This document shows positions 46,838-59,211 of a stretch of 64,000 nt of DNA, piece by piece. Origin of the DNA: Rhabditoides inermis. Taxonomy: Eukaryota; Nematoda; Chromadorea; Rhabditida; Rhabditidae. Each line of letters starts with the position of its first letter. Position 1 is the first letter of the stretch. The notes beneath the pieces were generated by a model, which worked only from the letters and a program-made list of their open reading frames with translations, searched no databases and was not told the origin of the DNA. The position numbers and the translations under genes were made by a program. The DNA lies in assembly GCA_963966185.1 (NCBI GenBank), contig CAWZYM010000233.1, positions 1-64,000 on the forward strand, read 5' to 3'.

Positions 46838-48286
46838 CTTCTCCTTCTCTGTCTCTCTCTCTCTCTCGCTCACTCCGCACCTTTCTGTCAGCGAGGAAGG
46901 CGACAAGATTGGCGATGTCCTCTGGTGTTCCATACCTACCGACCGGCAGAGCCATCGGATCAGCCTCGTTCAGAGCTTGCATCTACAACAGCAGGTTGCT
47001 CACTCAGGGCTTTCATTCAGGGACGACAGTGACCCAATAAAAAATGACAGTAACCTTGGCGCCCAACTCCTTAGAGACACCCTGCTTCAGCATGATATCC
47101 GACTCGACTGCACCCGGGCTGAAATGTCACTCATCCCTCTCTAGTCTCTAGCTCTCTTCCTCTCTGGCTCTCTCCCAGGCTCTCTCCCCCTCTCTCTCTC
47201 CCTCCTTCTCTCTAAGGCTCGTCAGTCTCTCTCCTGTCTTCCCCTCTGATTCTCCTCTTTCTCTCCCTCTCTCTCTTTCTCCCCCTCTTCCCCTCTTAAT
47301 CTCCCTCTCTCCATCGCTCTCCCTCTCTCTTACTTGATTCCATTGACGCGCACTCCTTTCTTGATGGCATGCATGGAGAATCCTCTCATCAGCTGATCGA
47401 GGGCTGCCTTCGATGCTGCGTAGAATGGCATGTATTCCATCTGAAGGCTGCCTCTTTTCTCTGCTGACGTCATAGATTCAGGTTGATTAGTGTGTGACTC
47501 ACTGCTATGGGCAGAGCTGCGATGGAGCTGATCATGATCACCTCTCCTTTGGTCTTCTCCAGATGAGGCAGAGCAATCATGGAGACTCGCAGGACCCTGA
47601 ATGTGGATGTGGGTATTGGTTGGTGTCAGCTGGCAGCAGCCACCCACGATCGGGTGTTGAGCTGCATGACGTAGTCATAGTTGGCGAGCGAGTCGTTGAA
47701 CCCGTTGATACCTGCCATGTCCGGGGCGCCGCCGCCCGCATTGTTCACCTACAGTACCACGTGTATTCGCGTACCCTTTCGTGTATATGTCAAGTTGCAA
47801 TAAACGTCTTTCTAGTCCGTCTGTCTCCATTGATCAAGAGCCGATTTCCGAGTATTACTTCATTTCATATCATGTGATAATTATCACTGGCGGCTATGCT
47901 TGTTATCTGCTCACCAGCACATCTATGTGTCCGAACTTGTCGACCGTGGACTGAACGAGGTTGTCCTGCACTGCCTCGTCCCTCAGGTCGCCTACACACA
48001 ACCATCACTCCCTTCATTCTATCACAAGTGAGACATACCGATGGTGTGATGGATGTTTTCCTCCTTCACTCCCGCAGCGACCAGAAGGTCGCGGGTCTCA
48101 TTCAGGGAGTCCGGGTTTCTTCCAGTGATCGTCAGCTTCGCTCCCTCTTTTCCGAAAAGAAGGGCGATGCCGCGACCGATGCCCGTAGACGAACCTACAT
48201 TTCAACATTTTGATATTGAAACATTCTCTGGAAATCAATAATGGCTTACCGGAGACGATGACAACCTTTCCTTCGAACCGGCCCAT
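46668..48286 (-). CDS. dhs: Short-chain dehydrogenase/reductase (SDR)
   Basis: Classical SDR, NAD(P)-dependent oxidoreductase, similar to nematode DHS and fungal/bacterial FabG-like enzymes. Starts MGRFEGKVVIVSG. The Rossmann glycine motif SSTGIGRGIA is split by an intron. Then LTITGRNPDSLNETRDLL, VNNAGGG, catalytic Ser in VIMISSIAALP, and catalytic Tyr/Lys in YAASKAALDQLMRGF near 47400-47450. GAVESDIML and GRYGTPEDIANLVAFLADRK precede the C-terminal GQSIVIDGGTSILNP. About nine exons; one intron (about 47125-47330) is almost pure pyrimidine-rich sequence. Complete; substrate unknown. Confidence 0.9.
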
Positions 48287-48876
48287 TTTGGAATAGTCAC
48301 AAACAGATAACACACGTCTTATAAAGGCTGCCAACTTATCATCTGATATGTTTTCTCACAAATCACAATGTGTATAAACTACACGTAGAGATTAAACTAC
48401 CCGCCACAGTCGATTTACCACCAAATACGCTTATCTATCTTTGTGTGTGTTAAATCCGATAATACACGTGGTCGAATCGATCTTTCAAACATGTTTTTGC
48501 GCAGTGCATTAGCGATTGCAAGGTAGTGTACTAAACAACATTGATAGAGGACTTTCAAGGTTACGTATCACAAGATACATACTTACTACATACTTGTTTA
48601 CTTGTGTCGAAGCAGCATCATGTTCTACTGTTTATATGTACCGCCTAGTATGGAAGTAATTTGGCGTGCACGGAAATCATTCACAGTCAGCATTGGGAAT
48701 TGTGAATTGCCATATTCCCATAATCCCATATTGTGTATTATGTTCCAACGATTGTCTTATTCAATTATTATACCAATACCATGACTGTGTAGAGGGTCGG
48801 TTGAAGAAAAAAACTGAACGCCACTTCAAAATAATATTTATCGAGTGAGTAATATGCAAAACTGTGAACGTGGCGT

Positions 48877-49778
48877 TTACTTGCGTCCAGGGCAGGGGCA
48901 GTACTCGGCGTCTCCTCCCTCCTTTCCGTCCTCTCCGGGGCCTCCGGGCTGTCCCGGCTGGCCGGCCAGTCCGTTGTTTCCGTCGCGTCCGGGGAATCCG
49001 GGCTGTCCCATCTCTCCCTCCTCGCCCTTCACTCCCTGCTTCCCAGCCTCTCCGGGAGGTCCGGGACGTCCAGCCTGTCCGGGGCGTCCGGGCTGTCCAG
49101 GGGTGGCGACGGTTCCGGGGGCTCCGGGGCGTCCGGGGTTCCCGTTGCGTCCAGGGTTCCCGGGGGGTCCGGCATCTCCAGCGGGTCCGCGCTCTCCTGG
49201 GGTTCCGTTGTCTCCAGCAGGTCCGCGCTTTCCGTTCTGTCCGTCGCGTCCAGGGTGTCCGGGCTGCCCATCGGGTCCCTGCTCTCCGGGTTCTCCAGCC
49301 TCGCACTTGATGCATCCTCCGGGCATGTCATGGGTGACAGCCTGAACGATTCCGGGGGCTCCGGGCCTGCCGTCGTCTCCGTTGTCTCCATCGTGTCCCC
49401 TGTCTCCGGCAGGTCCGGGAGGTCCAGGGGGTCCGGCGGGGCATCCGCGCGACTGGGGTCCGCAGTTGCACTGCTCGTTTCCAGCCTGGCGGGTCTTGCG
49501 AGATCCGAAGATGGTGGCGAAAGTGGGCGGGGCGGCAGAGTCTCCAGTGGGGTTCATGTGGTTCTGCAGCAGGCGAGTCCACGTGTCGTCGGCAATCACC
49601 TGATGACGTCATTGATAAGAAACTGATCGAAATGATGGATTACCTTGAAGTTCTTCATTCCCATGTTGACCTCATCCTGAAGGTTGTGGATGTCGTTGAC
49701 AATGACAGCGACGGATACGAGGGAAGCAAGTATGACACAGAGGGATCCGGCCGAAGCGAGGCCCACGAAGTAGCTCAT
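48877..49778 (-). CDS. col: Nematode cuticle collagen
   Basis: Two exons, 49644-49778 and 48877-49599, give 285 residues. The N-terminal domain (MSYFVGLASAGSLCVILASL, then VIVNDIHNLQDEVNMGMKNF) contains the membrane-like segment and fits the nematode cuticle collagen N-terminal domain. A short Gly-X-Y block (SRGCPAGPPGPPGPAG) precedes a non-collagenous gap with Cys (GGCIKCEAGEPG), then a long Gly-X-Y block and the ending EYCPCPGRK. Cys residues flank the triple-helical blocks as in the COL families. A furin-like basic site (SRKTRQAGNEQCNCG) precedes the first Cys cluster. Secreted to the cuticle after processing. Complete. Confidence 0.95.
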
Positions 49779-50178
49779 GCTGGATGGGACGACTCGAGGT
49801 GCTGCCAACCTGGAAACCACGCCTTTTATATCAGTGCACGAATAGGAATCCACTACGCGGCGCGGTCCAAAGAAACATCCCGCGCTGTTACACCACCGTT
49901 TTTGTGCGTGCCCGCTGCGCGTGCGTATCCAAGGATGTGCCGAATCAACCGAAAGAAACGCTATCTGCAACGGTTCACACACAATTACACGTACACACCC
50001 ACCGATCACCAAACCACAACGGACGCAATCGACGCGGAGTTTTCATTAGCATGACCTCTCTAATAAGCATTCCCTCGATTCCCATAGGTGCCTCGTTTGC
50101 CTGCCGGTGTGGTGTCAATGCGAGCGCTTCTTTCCCCTTTCCCCGTCACTCGCCGCCCCCGCCTTCCCACTAGCCTGC
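49779..50178. promoter_or_regulatory. Divergent intergenic region, collagen / SLC6
   Basis: 400 bases between the divergent collagen (-) and second SLC6 gene (+); both promoters must be here or nearby. No motif assigned. Confidence 0.4.
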
Positions 50179-51536
50179 ATGTCCTCACAGCGATCCGCCA
50201 ACGGGGCGGACACCTCTGCCGAACCTGACGAGTCCGTCAAGGTAGCCACTGCCTCCCCCCTTCCTCACCCTCCCTTCAGACGAAACGCTCGGCCCGCTCC
50301 TCCCGTGATGTGTCCACCCGCCACTCGACTCGCGACGACGACTCCGACAAATCCGTCAAGTCGGCCAAGTCTGCGCGCACCTCCCCTCGCTCTGAGAAGA
50401 ACACCAGCAAGGAGCCGGATGCCGAGGCCGCCCCGGTCGCTGCTGCCGGTACGGCGTACTGTACTCTACCGTATCCTATTCACTCTACCCCATCTAGATG
50501 CGTCTCGCGGCAAGTGGGCCAACCAGCTGCAGTTCATTCTGTCGTGTGTGGGAGTGGCTGTCGGTCTCGGCAACATCTGGCGCTTCCCCTCGCTTGCCTA
50601 CCAGCACGGAGGAGGTACGGTACACTACGGTACACTACAGTACTCCCGTGTGACTACCCCCTGCAGGAGCGTTCCTGATTCCGTACGTGATCTGCGCGAC
50701 AGTGATTGGCCTGCCCGTTCTGTATTTCGAGTTCCTCATTGGACAGTTCACCAAGAGCGGACCCTCGTCCGCATTCCGCCGATACGTGCCCGCATTCGCC
50801 GGTAAGGTGCAATAGGCTTAGACAGACAACCACCGTATGCCAGGTCTGGGCTGGGGCATGACTTTTGTCGTGTCGATCATCTGCCTCTACTACAACGTGA
50901 TTCTGTGTTGGATCGTGATCTACATAGTGAAGATCGCCTCTCTGGAGACGGAAGAAATCACCAGATGCGGGCACTGGTGGAACACCGAGTGTGAGTGGAG
51001 GGAATCACATCGAGGGGAAGAGTGTGAAGTCATTGGTGCGTGTCAGACTGCACGTCTACCCACAACGACGTAGCGTGCGCGGCGGCCGACGGCAACCTGA
51101 CGTACTTCGTCAACAACACCTGCTATTCGGGAGACATGCGCGGACACGTGCTTCTACCCGGAAACCTGTCCACTATGAGTGCCGCCGAGGAGTTCTTCAC
51201 GTGTGTGAACTATTGAGGGCGACGGAATCGAGACGCCTCCTTTCAGCAAGTACGTGATCGATCTGTCGGATGGATTCGAGGAGATGGGCGGTGTGAACTG
51301 GAAGATCTTCGGCGCGCAGGCCGGCATCTGGTTTGTCATCGCTGTGATGATGTCGCGCGGAGTGGAGTGGATGGGAAAGATCTCATATGTGAGTGTTTCT
51401 GCTACTCTATTCCTCACTGACCTTCTCCCTCCAGGTCACGTCTACCGTTCCCTACCTCATCATCGCTGTTCTATTTGTGCGCGGAGTGACCCTCGAGGGA
51501 GCGTCGACCGGAATCGAATTCTACCTACTCAAGGTA

Positions 51537-51580
<44 letters not shown>

Positions 51581-52948
51581 GTCTCTGTCTCTCTTTCTCT
51601 TTCTTCCCTATCTTTCTCTATTCACTCACTTTTCAGCCTAACCTGACGAAGCTGGTGGAGACAGACACGTGGGTGGCAGCTATGAGCCAAGTGAGCTACA
51701 CGCTGTCGGTCGGCCAGGGGGTCATGATCTCCCTCTCCTCATACAACCAGTTCTCACACAACTGCTTCCGCGTGAGTCCCCCCCTCTCTCTCTTTCCTTC
51801 TCATTCCCTCCATTCAGGACGCAGTCATTGTCACAGCCGCCGACTCGTTCATGTCTGTGTTCGGAGGCGTCGCCGTCTTCTCCACCCTCGGATTCCTCGC
51901 CAAGAAGTCGCACCGCAGTATCGACGAGGTGCGAGTGAGGGGCGGGATCGAGTGGTGTCCTCATTCCCTCTCATGCAGGTGGTGCAGTCTGGTTCTGGGG
52001 TGGCGTTCGTGGCGTACCCGGAGGCGGCGTCTCACATGCCGTACCCGTGGATCTGGACGCTGCTCTTCATGTTGATGATCCTGTTCTTGGGTGTGTCGAC
52101 ACAGATCGGCATCGCCTCCGTCCTGTCCACCTCCCTCATGGACACCTGGCCGCACCTCCGCAAGAGAAGGGCCCTCGTTGTGTTCGCCACCTGCGTGCTC
52201 TTCTTCGCAGGAGGACTGTGCATGTGCTTCAAGGTAGAACAAAGAGACAAGAGCATAGATTCCCTTTGTTTTCAGAACGGGCAGTACTTCTTCGAATTGA
52301 TTGACGGCTATTCGGGATCGTCGTCGCTATGTCTGATGAGCATTCTCGAAGTGATCGTCATCATGTACCTCTATGGTGCGTCTCTCTCCCCATCTTGTAT
52401 CTTGTTCCACCCTCACATCAATTCAGGCGTGACCAACTTCTTCAAGGACATCCGCTCGATGGTGGGCCCTCCGAAGCACATGTTCGGCCGTCTGCTCGGT
52501 CCGATGGGCTACATCTTCTACGCCTCGTGGCTCGTCGTCGTGCCGCTGCTCGGATCCGTGCGTCTTCCTCTCCTCTCCATCCCATCTCTCATCCCACCCC
52601 TTGCAGACTGTGCTGTACTACTCCTACCAGGCGACTCACGACCACTATGGCAAGGGCGACCGCATGTACATGTTCCCTCAGTGGGCTCTCTATGCCGGAA
52701 TGGGCATCAGTGCCATCCCCATCCTTCCCATCCCATTCTTCTTCATCAAGGCCGCCATCGAGTTCAGCCGCAAGCCCGGAGGCATCGTCGGCATGTTCAA
52801 GGTGGCGTGGCCTGGACACCTGTAATCCTACAGTATTTATTTCTAGGCGCAACGGGATCTCCTTTCGTACCCGCGCATTCACGGCTGGGAGGAGGAGACG
52901 ACGGAACAGTCACTCGAAAACCACAAGGAGCAACTGGAGGCGCTCTGA
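50179..52948 (+). CDS. snf: SLC6 sodium-dependent transporter (second copy, nematode SNF type)
   Basis: Na+-coupled symporter with a long Ser/Asp/Lys-rich cytosolic N-terminus ([20 protein letters not shown]). TM1: [20 protein letters not shown], then YQHGGG and [20 protein letters not shown]. The extracellular loop has paired Cys; the exon ending AEEFFT joins [18 protein letters not shown] across a 46-base intron (about 51199-51244). TM6-TM8: [60 protein letters not shown]. Later [19 protein letters not shown] and a TM11-12 pair ending [20 protein letters not shown]. The end is NHKEQLEAL. It differs from the 34-40 kb copy in the loop and C-terminal half, so the two are not a recent duplicate pair. 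Substrate unknown. Confidence 0.88.
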
Positions 52949-53590
52949 ACACTTTCAGATTACAATATTCACATGTAGTTAAAACAATTCTGTAGCAATA
53001 AACTCACTCTCCGCTACAGCTCACGTTCCAATCCCTATTGTACATACTCCTTCACCATTCCCTGTTGATAAGAGATAAAATAAAGTTCAATAATAATTCT
53101 CTCTTTGGAAAATTTGAAAATTTGAATATCAACGACAGAAGGAACGTTTAAGACTGACTGATTCAAAAGATCTTTTTGTCAGCAGTCAGCACACGACTCG
53201 ATGTTGCGGCTGCTGCCATTGTTGCCACTTTCGGGAGCACGGGTCACGGTTCGGATAGTTGCACAGTGGACAGTGGCGCTCGCATTGACCGTTCCGCAAG
53301 CACGCGACGCGCCAGCTCCACTGCGAATTACCAGCAAGCGCTAGAGCGCGATAATTTCTTCACTGAAATCGCTAAGCGCCCATTCACTCGCAAAGCGGCC
53401 TGTGCGCGCGCCGCTCTCTCTGTGGGCGCGCTGTGCAACTATCCGGGCCGTGCGGGTGTGACTCGGTTCAAAGTTGCGTGATCGCTTGGTGGCTAGATTG
53501 AAAGCTCATACTGCTGTCATATCGATCATACAAACAGAATCGAAAACCTTATGAAACAACGACACAAAAATTAAGCGTTTATACAAGTAT
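52949..53590. other. Intergenic after the second SLC6 gene
   Basis: SLC6 3'UTR with AATAAA-like signals near 52995 and 53080, then a GC-rich stretch at 53170-53480 with one open frame of about 100 codons on the plus strand. That frame has no recognisable domain and I do not call it a gene. Confidence 0.35.
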
Positions 53591-53599
53591 ATACGGTTA

Positions 53600-54400
53600 T
53601 AGTCACTCAGGCGAGACGAACTGCAGTCAGCGTCACCGCTGCAGGAGCCTCGACCTGTAAGAGACGACTAATATAGAACACGAGTGAGGGTGTCGTACAA
53701 CGCGTGCCGTGCCGGTGGCGGGAGAGTCGTCCCGTCGTCCCCATCTGTGTCCAGCACGATACTCTAAAAGCGAAGCGTTATCGGTGCACGTTTCCGCTGC
53801 TGGACCTACCGTGTCCGTGACGACGCAGCCAGTCGAGTCGGGTGTGGTGGGGAGGGCATTCCACGATCGCTCCTTCATCCCCTTCACTTCCGCGTGCTTG
53901 GATTGCTGAAATGAGGAAACCCCGTGTACCGGGCCGTATAAATGAACCAACCACCAGGTCGTTGTAGTACGCGGGTGCAATCGACCTCATATGATCGCGG
54001 TCTCTGCAGAGCTGCGCGAGGTCGAGATCCATCGCCTTCTCCTTTCTCTCCCTCTTTCCCTTCTTCTCCCTCTTTCCCCTCTTCTCTCTCTCTTTCCCTT
54101 TCTTTCTTCGTTCTTCGTCCTGTTCTTCTTCTCCTTCTCGTGTTCCTTCTCCCTCTTCGACCGGCTTGCCTCTTCGCTGGAGAACTGAGTGAAACGTGCG
54201 TGAATGAATGATGAGCACACGAGGAGCTGTGCACCGTACCAGGGAGATGACGTGTCTGCCACACATGATGAGAGGCGAGAGGACAGCGAAGTGGAGGAGA
54301 AGGAGGAGACAGTCGACGAGCATCATCTGCAAACAGCCACACATCACTCCTCCCCCACACAACCACCTTCATCCGCTCAGGGTCACAAATTAGAGAGGGC
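53600..54400 (-). CDS. Unresolved small gene, possibly secreted, with charged Arg/Lys/Glu tract
   Basis: Not recognised. An exon near 54240-54325 could encode a signal peptide (MMLVDCLLLLLHFAVLSPLI) after 'tttgcag'. The next exon (about 53960-54180) is a purine-rich tract open in all three frames; one frame ends MDLDLAQLCRDRDHMRSIAP followed by AYYNDLV. A third exon gives SKHAEVKGMKERSWNALPTT and GCVVTDT, and a fourth may give SIVLDTDGDDGTTLPPPAR. The pieces with ordinary composition are consistent with coding, but the frame through the purine tract cannot be fixed from sequence alone. Confidence 0.35.
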
Positions 54401-54409
54401 TAAATCAGG

Positions 54410-54730
54410 CTAGTTAGATTCGCACCGTTCCGTAGGCCAGATCACTGGTCGACGGCATCTTTGTATCTCTTCTCTGAAAGAAGTTATGCGCGTTCCCGCG
54501 CGCGCACTAGGCGAAAGGCCAGCGTGTTTCGTGTCCTTCCTTCCGTGTCCTTCACGACTTTTCCGGGTGCATGGGAGAAAGAAGAAAGAAAAGGGCAGAT
54601 ATGAGAGAGATGATGGCAGATATTGAGAGAGATGGGCAGAGAAAGATGGAGAGAGAATGACAAAGAGAGAGATGGAAAGAAAGAAAAAGAGAGAGATAGA
54701 AAGAAAGAAAAAGAGAGAGAGATGGAAAGA

Positions 54731-54774
<44 letters not shown>

Positions 54775-55182
54775 GAGAGAGGAGAGAGAGAGGGAGAGAG
54801 AGCAAAGTGGAATAACTGAGTGAGAGCTGAGCGAGATAGAAGGAACAGAGGAAGGGAGGTAACAGAAGGAGATAGACAAACAAATTTGATATAATCCAGT
54901 CCAGATGAATAGTCATATGTAGTTCAGCACATATCGGAATTTCTTTGAAATTCAACAAAAGCACATATATTTTCTTTAAAAAGTACTCGGCGTAAAGAGA
55001 TGAACTTTGTCTTAACCCAATCCAGCAAAAGTACATCTATAAAACGTTTACAAATACTAACACAAACCTGCGCATACTGAAATGTTATGTTGTTGTTGCT
55101 AACAAGTTACCACAACGACATGAACAGAGAAAAATTCAGTAAAAAAAACATAGGATAGAAGAGGGAAGAGAGAGAGAGAGAT

Positions 55183-55214
<32 letters not shown>

Positions 55215-55621
55215 TAGAGAGAGAGAAGAGAGAGATGTGCAGGTTTGTGTTTGTATTTGTAAACGTTTTATAGATGTACTTTTGCTGGATTGGGTTAAGA
55301 CAAAGTTCATCTCTTTACGCCGAGTACTTTTTAAAGAAAATGATCGTTGTTTTGAAACGTAAGCGCCATCACGCAATCGTTATCATAACCCAGTTAACAT
55401 CACACCTATTATTAATATATATTTATCACACACATGCACATAAACTCTGTTCATACACGCACACTGAACCGCACTGGAGAAGAAACACAAAAACTACACA
55501 ACCCATGCACAATACATACCCAAACACTATGATTCAACACCCTTCACAAGCTCGTCTGGATATCAATAAAATCTAGGGCGCGTAGGAAACAATGGTAGGG
55601 GCGGGGGTTGGAGGGGCGTGT
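54410..55621. other. Intergenic with GA-rich tracts and foldback copy B
   Basis: GA-rich low-complexity sequence at about 54600-54810, the foldback element at 54971-55340, and AT-rich sequence to 55600. Nothing coding seen. Confidence 0.4.
54971..55340. mobile_element. Foldback (palindromic) element, copy B
   Basis: Arms at 54971-55071 and 55239-55340 are inverted copies (TTTCTTTAAAAAGTACTCGG outward, CACAAACCTGC inward). The spacer contains a GA-repeat that is absent from copy A. The outer end, the CAAAAG-CAT motif and the CACAAACCTGC end align with copy A at about 45.7 kb, and both are preceded by GAAATTCAA-AAAAG-ACAT, so the two belong to one family. Confidence 0.85.
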
Positions 55622-57724
55622 CTACACGCGGTGTCGCTCCCTGCCGAGCAGCATCTGTATGGCGGCGTAGAGGTCGCTCTCGACAAAGTCTGGTTGGGTG
55701 AGTCCGCTCTGCTCCCGCGGGGACAACTCCTCCACCAGCTTCGACACACCCGTCACAGTGCCGTTCATCGTGCAGCCCTCTGCAACGGACCATTCCCTCC
55801 TTCCCTCTCTCCATCCCCCCACTCACCCTTGTACACTCCAGTCTCCACCAGCACAGACAGACACCTGTTCACCACGTGGCGGGACTTCTCCTCGGGCGGG
55901 CCTGTGAGAGAGGGACATCACACGGGCAGAGAACACACAGCCAAAGGGTGAGAAGCGAGTGAGGGAAACAGACAAAACAAATGAGTAGCGTGCCCATGAT
56001 CGACCAAGTTATGCGCACACCCGAATCGCAGTCCTTACCGCGCAGTCGACTGCCGCTCATGAGGACCCGCGGAGGAGGCACTGCCATGCACAATCACAAC
56101 ATGCCACCCCATACATCAACCATCCATCCAGTCGACACAATGCGACCACCGACGGGAGAGTCCCCCTCCCCTCCCCGTCAGACCCACCCGCGTCTTCCAG
56201 AGTGTCGAGGTCGACGTGGTCGAACCGGCCGTAGCCGCCGTGGCGCAGGAATCGATCGAAGAGACGCGCGCCCAGAATGTCCGAGTTCGGATTGTCACTG
56301 CAACAACAGACACAGTCCATCCGCACTTCAAGATACCATCAACAAACATCCCCTCGTTCTACTCACCCGATGACATATATGGTCTGCGGGGGCGGGCGGC
56401 CGTCCTTGAGAGCCGCCTTCTGGAGCACGTGAGCCGCGTGCAGATAGGAGATCTCGGCCGGCTTGCCCAACACCTACACAGACAATGGAGGGAGAGGGAG
56501 AGAGAGGGAGGGAGGGGGAGAGAGAGAGGGCTACTGACCGCCTTGTAGTGCAGCTCCCTCTTGGTCATCTTGTAGTACAGCGACTCGAGACACGTGAGGA
56601 AGCAGCCATGTCCGAACCTGTAATACAAACATGAGCTCCACCTCCCCAAGCCCCGCCCACTCACCTCGGCATGTGCGTTCCCTTCTCAGCCATCCACACC
56701 ATGTCCACATTACACGCGATCAGAGGGATGTGCGGGTAGTTGGGGGCAGCGCGAGAGCGGTACGAGACACCTGCAAGCCACGCCCATTCAGGACACGCCC
56801 CTATCCGCGCCCACCTCCGGGGTCGCCGTTGCTGACGAGGACATCGACGAGTAGCTGGAGGGCCATCTCCCATCGAAGAGGCTCGCCCAGACACAGCACA
56901 GCCTCGATCGGCTTGAAGCCCGGGCGGGGAAACTGGGCCGGCTGGAACGGACCTCTCTCTCTCTCCCTCTCTCTCTCCCTCGCTCTCTCTCTCCCTCTCT
57001 CCCTCCCTCCCTCTCCACCCACATCCATCCTGCGACGGGAGAAGTCGACACAGTCTAGGAAGGGGAAGTCGTCTGCCAAGTCCTGCAGAGTGCGCGCGTG
57101 CTCGAATCCCAGGCTGAAACACTCGATGAATAGACAACACACTTCTCCCCCCCCCCTTCTTCCACTCACCCCTTGGCGATCTCCTTCACCGGACCCTGGC
57201 CCACCACCAGCACCTGAAAGGACAACCTAAGCCACGCCCCCTCCGACTCCGCCCACCTGCTTGTCGCGCAGATCGGTGAACATGCGGAGAGGCGAGTGCG
57301 CCATCACCACCTGTTGAGCCGGAATCTACAAAATATGTTTTTCTCTCTCTCCTATTCTTTTTCACCCACCTCGAACCCGAGGTACTTGCTGATACTGGCT
57401 GCTTTGGCGGCGCGCAGTGAGTTGGTTCCATTGGTGAGGAACACCTAGACATCATCAGTCCCCTCCGCCCATTCATACGCTCCTACCGTGGGCACGGTGA
57501 AGGTGTTGTGTTTGTCTGTGATGAGTGAGAATGCTTCCTTGACCCGCGGCAGCAGCTCCCGACCGCGCAGCAGCACACCGTCAATGTCCAGAACGATGCC
57601 GAACGGATTCTGCACCGCATCGAGTCAACCATATCAACAACATCACTACAACATTACGTGTCCCTTCACTCACCCCATGTCGGACGGACGCGCTGAAGCG
57701 CCGCGCGCTCTGAATCCACGGCAT
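55622..57724 (-). CDS. hdhd5: HAD-like hydrolase, HDHD5/CECR5 type
   Basis: Haloacid-dehalogenase-superfamily protein, mitochondrial in its human counterpart, of unknown substrate. Short N-terminal exon MPWIQSARRFSASVRHG (targeting-like), then the DxD motif in FGIVLDIDGVLLRGRELLP. VFLTNGTNSLRAAKA matches motif II. AQQVVMAHSPLRMF, VLVVGQGPVKEIAKGLGFEH, GFKPIEAVLCLGEPLRWEMA and LIACNVDMVWMAEKGTHMPR follow the family, then FGHGCFLTCLESLYYKMTKRELHY and the acidic motif GDNPNSDILGARLFDRFL. Later exons code SRHVVNRCLSVLVETGVYKG and end at GRERHRV. About twelve short exons join in frame. Family assignment is firm. Confidence 0.88.
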
Positions 57725-58356
57725 CGATTGATAGGCAATCGATAACACCACACAACCAATCGATATCTACTCTCTAGCTATCTAGCCTAGACACTAGAGC
57801 ATCCTGAAAGCAAGTGATGAACACGTGACACACAAAGTTCCTTTCAAGCAATTATTGGAGTGAGCCAATCGGAATCGGTATGCAAATACGATGAAAAAAA
57901 ACGCTGAATAATAGTATTTTTATCAATCAATATTACATAGTCTCTTAAAAACAATATACAATAACGCTATTGTGCTGGGATTTGCGAGATGAGATGAACG
58001 ACCGAACAAGATAAGGAAACACGGGCGTGCGAGAGTGTGAGAAGACATGGAAACTCACTGCGCCGGCCGGCCGCACTCTCGCTATAGCGAACGGGAAATG
58101 AAGGGGCAAAGAAAGAACAACGCTATCAAATAATCACCGCGAGAAATGGAGAGGTGATGAGAGGGATCAAACTACGGAGAGAAGCGATCAAGGAGACAGG
58201 TCTGGGTGGGACCTGAGACACAGAGCAGCGAGCAGATGAGAGGAAAAGAGGACAAGTGAGAGGAGGGAGGAACACACATACACAACAATACTCGTGAAGG
58301 GGCGGTGATGGAGACAATCAGCTGACGAACAGTGGACTGATCAGCTGATCAGCTGA
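57725..58356. other. Intergenic between HDHD5-like gene and the small minus gene
   Basis: AT-rich sequence with purine-rich stretches. A short perfect repeat (CAGCTGAT, repeated near 58318-58360) lies next to the stop codon of the following gene. No gene seen. Confidence 0.4.
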
Positions 58357-59211
58357 TCAGATGCAGGTGACGTCGATGGTACCGTTGCTGTCGAGGAACT
58401 CCTTCCAGTTGACAGCCAGGTTGTCCGTCTTGATCAGAGTGAGAACGATGAAACACTCGCCAGAAGCCGGCTCCAACACCTAAACACGTCTATCAATACT
58501 GCATCATACATCATTATGTTACCTCGAATGCGGCGCTGTCGGGATTGACTCCAGTAGGAAACTGCTTCACCTCGCACACAAATGTATCCACGCTGAAACA
58601 GAGAAGTCGCACTCTTTATCGCAGATGTCCTTGATTTTCATGGATTCCGAAATCTGAGATAAGAACACGCGGCTATTCACAGACCAAAACGTGACTTCAT
58701 GATTCTGATGTCAGAGAGTATATGAGATAACACAACACTGACCGGTTTCCGTTTCCCTTCTTCCTCTTCTTCTCGGTCTGTACATCGAGGTTGAAGAAGA
58801 GGGAGTGGCCGGTGAGGTCGAACCGGCTGAACACTCCATTCGAGAGAAGGCGGGACGGCGACGACGGCTGCAAACAACGAGATCGAATGAGGCGCCAATC
58901 AGATACGTATCAAGTATGAACTTGTATAATAACAATCAATAAATGTATTGTCGCTCACTTTCTTGAAGACGGTGATGATCGAGTTGAGGAGGCTCTTTCT
59001 CTTCTTCAGCCCGTGCGCCTTCAACATCAGCTCCACCTTCACACCCGTATCCCTGAAACAATAGTATTAGGATTTCCACAAATAAATAGACAATCACAAT
59101 CAAATTGCACTGTCAATAAAGTACACAAACTCACCTAATGACGGACACCATGACAGTCCTCTGCATGGGCAGCGAGTCCTCCGAGTTGGTGCGGGAATTA
59201 CTGCGGGACAT
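58357..59211 (-). CDS. Unrecognised small intracellular protein
   Basis: Not recognised. Exons near 59131-59211, 58960-59055, 58742-58868, 58524-58593 and 58357-58480 appear to join in frame, starting MSRSNSRTNSEDSLPMQRTV and ending NWKEFLDSNGTIDVTCI. Composition is normal, with no signal peptide or membrane segment. A basic stretch VELMLKAHGLKKRKSLLNSI is followed by FSRFDLTGHSLFFNLDVQTE and KKRKKGNGNR, then DTFVCEVKQFPTGVNPDSA and EVLEPASGECFIVLTLIKTD. The alternating hydrophobic pattern suggests a beta-rich fold. A long promoter region (3.7 kb) lies upstream. Confidence 0.6.

Noticed and set aside
51190..51250. Apparent stop and frame break in the second SLC6 gene
   Set aside because: A 46-base intron with donor after TTCAC and acceptor CCTCCTTTCAG joins AEEFFT to KYVIDLSDG in frame.
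53176..53481. 100-codon plus-strand frame after the SLC6 gene
   Set aside because: No domain, no splice context and composition unlike neighbours; kept as intergenic.
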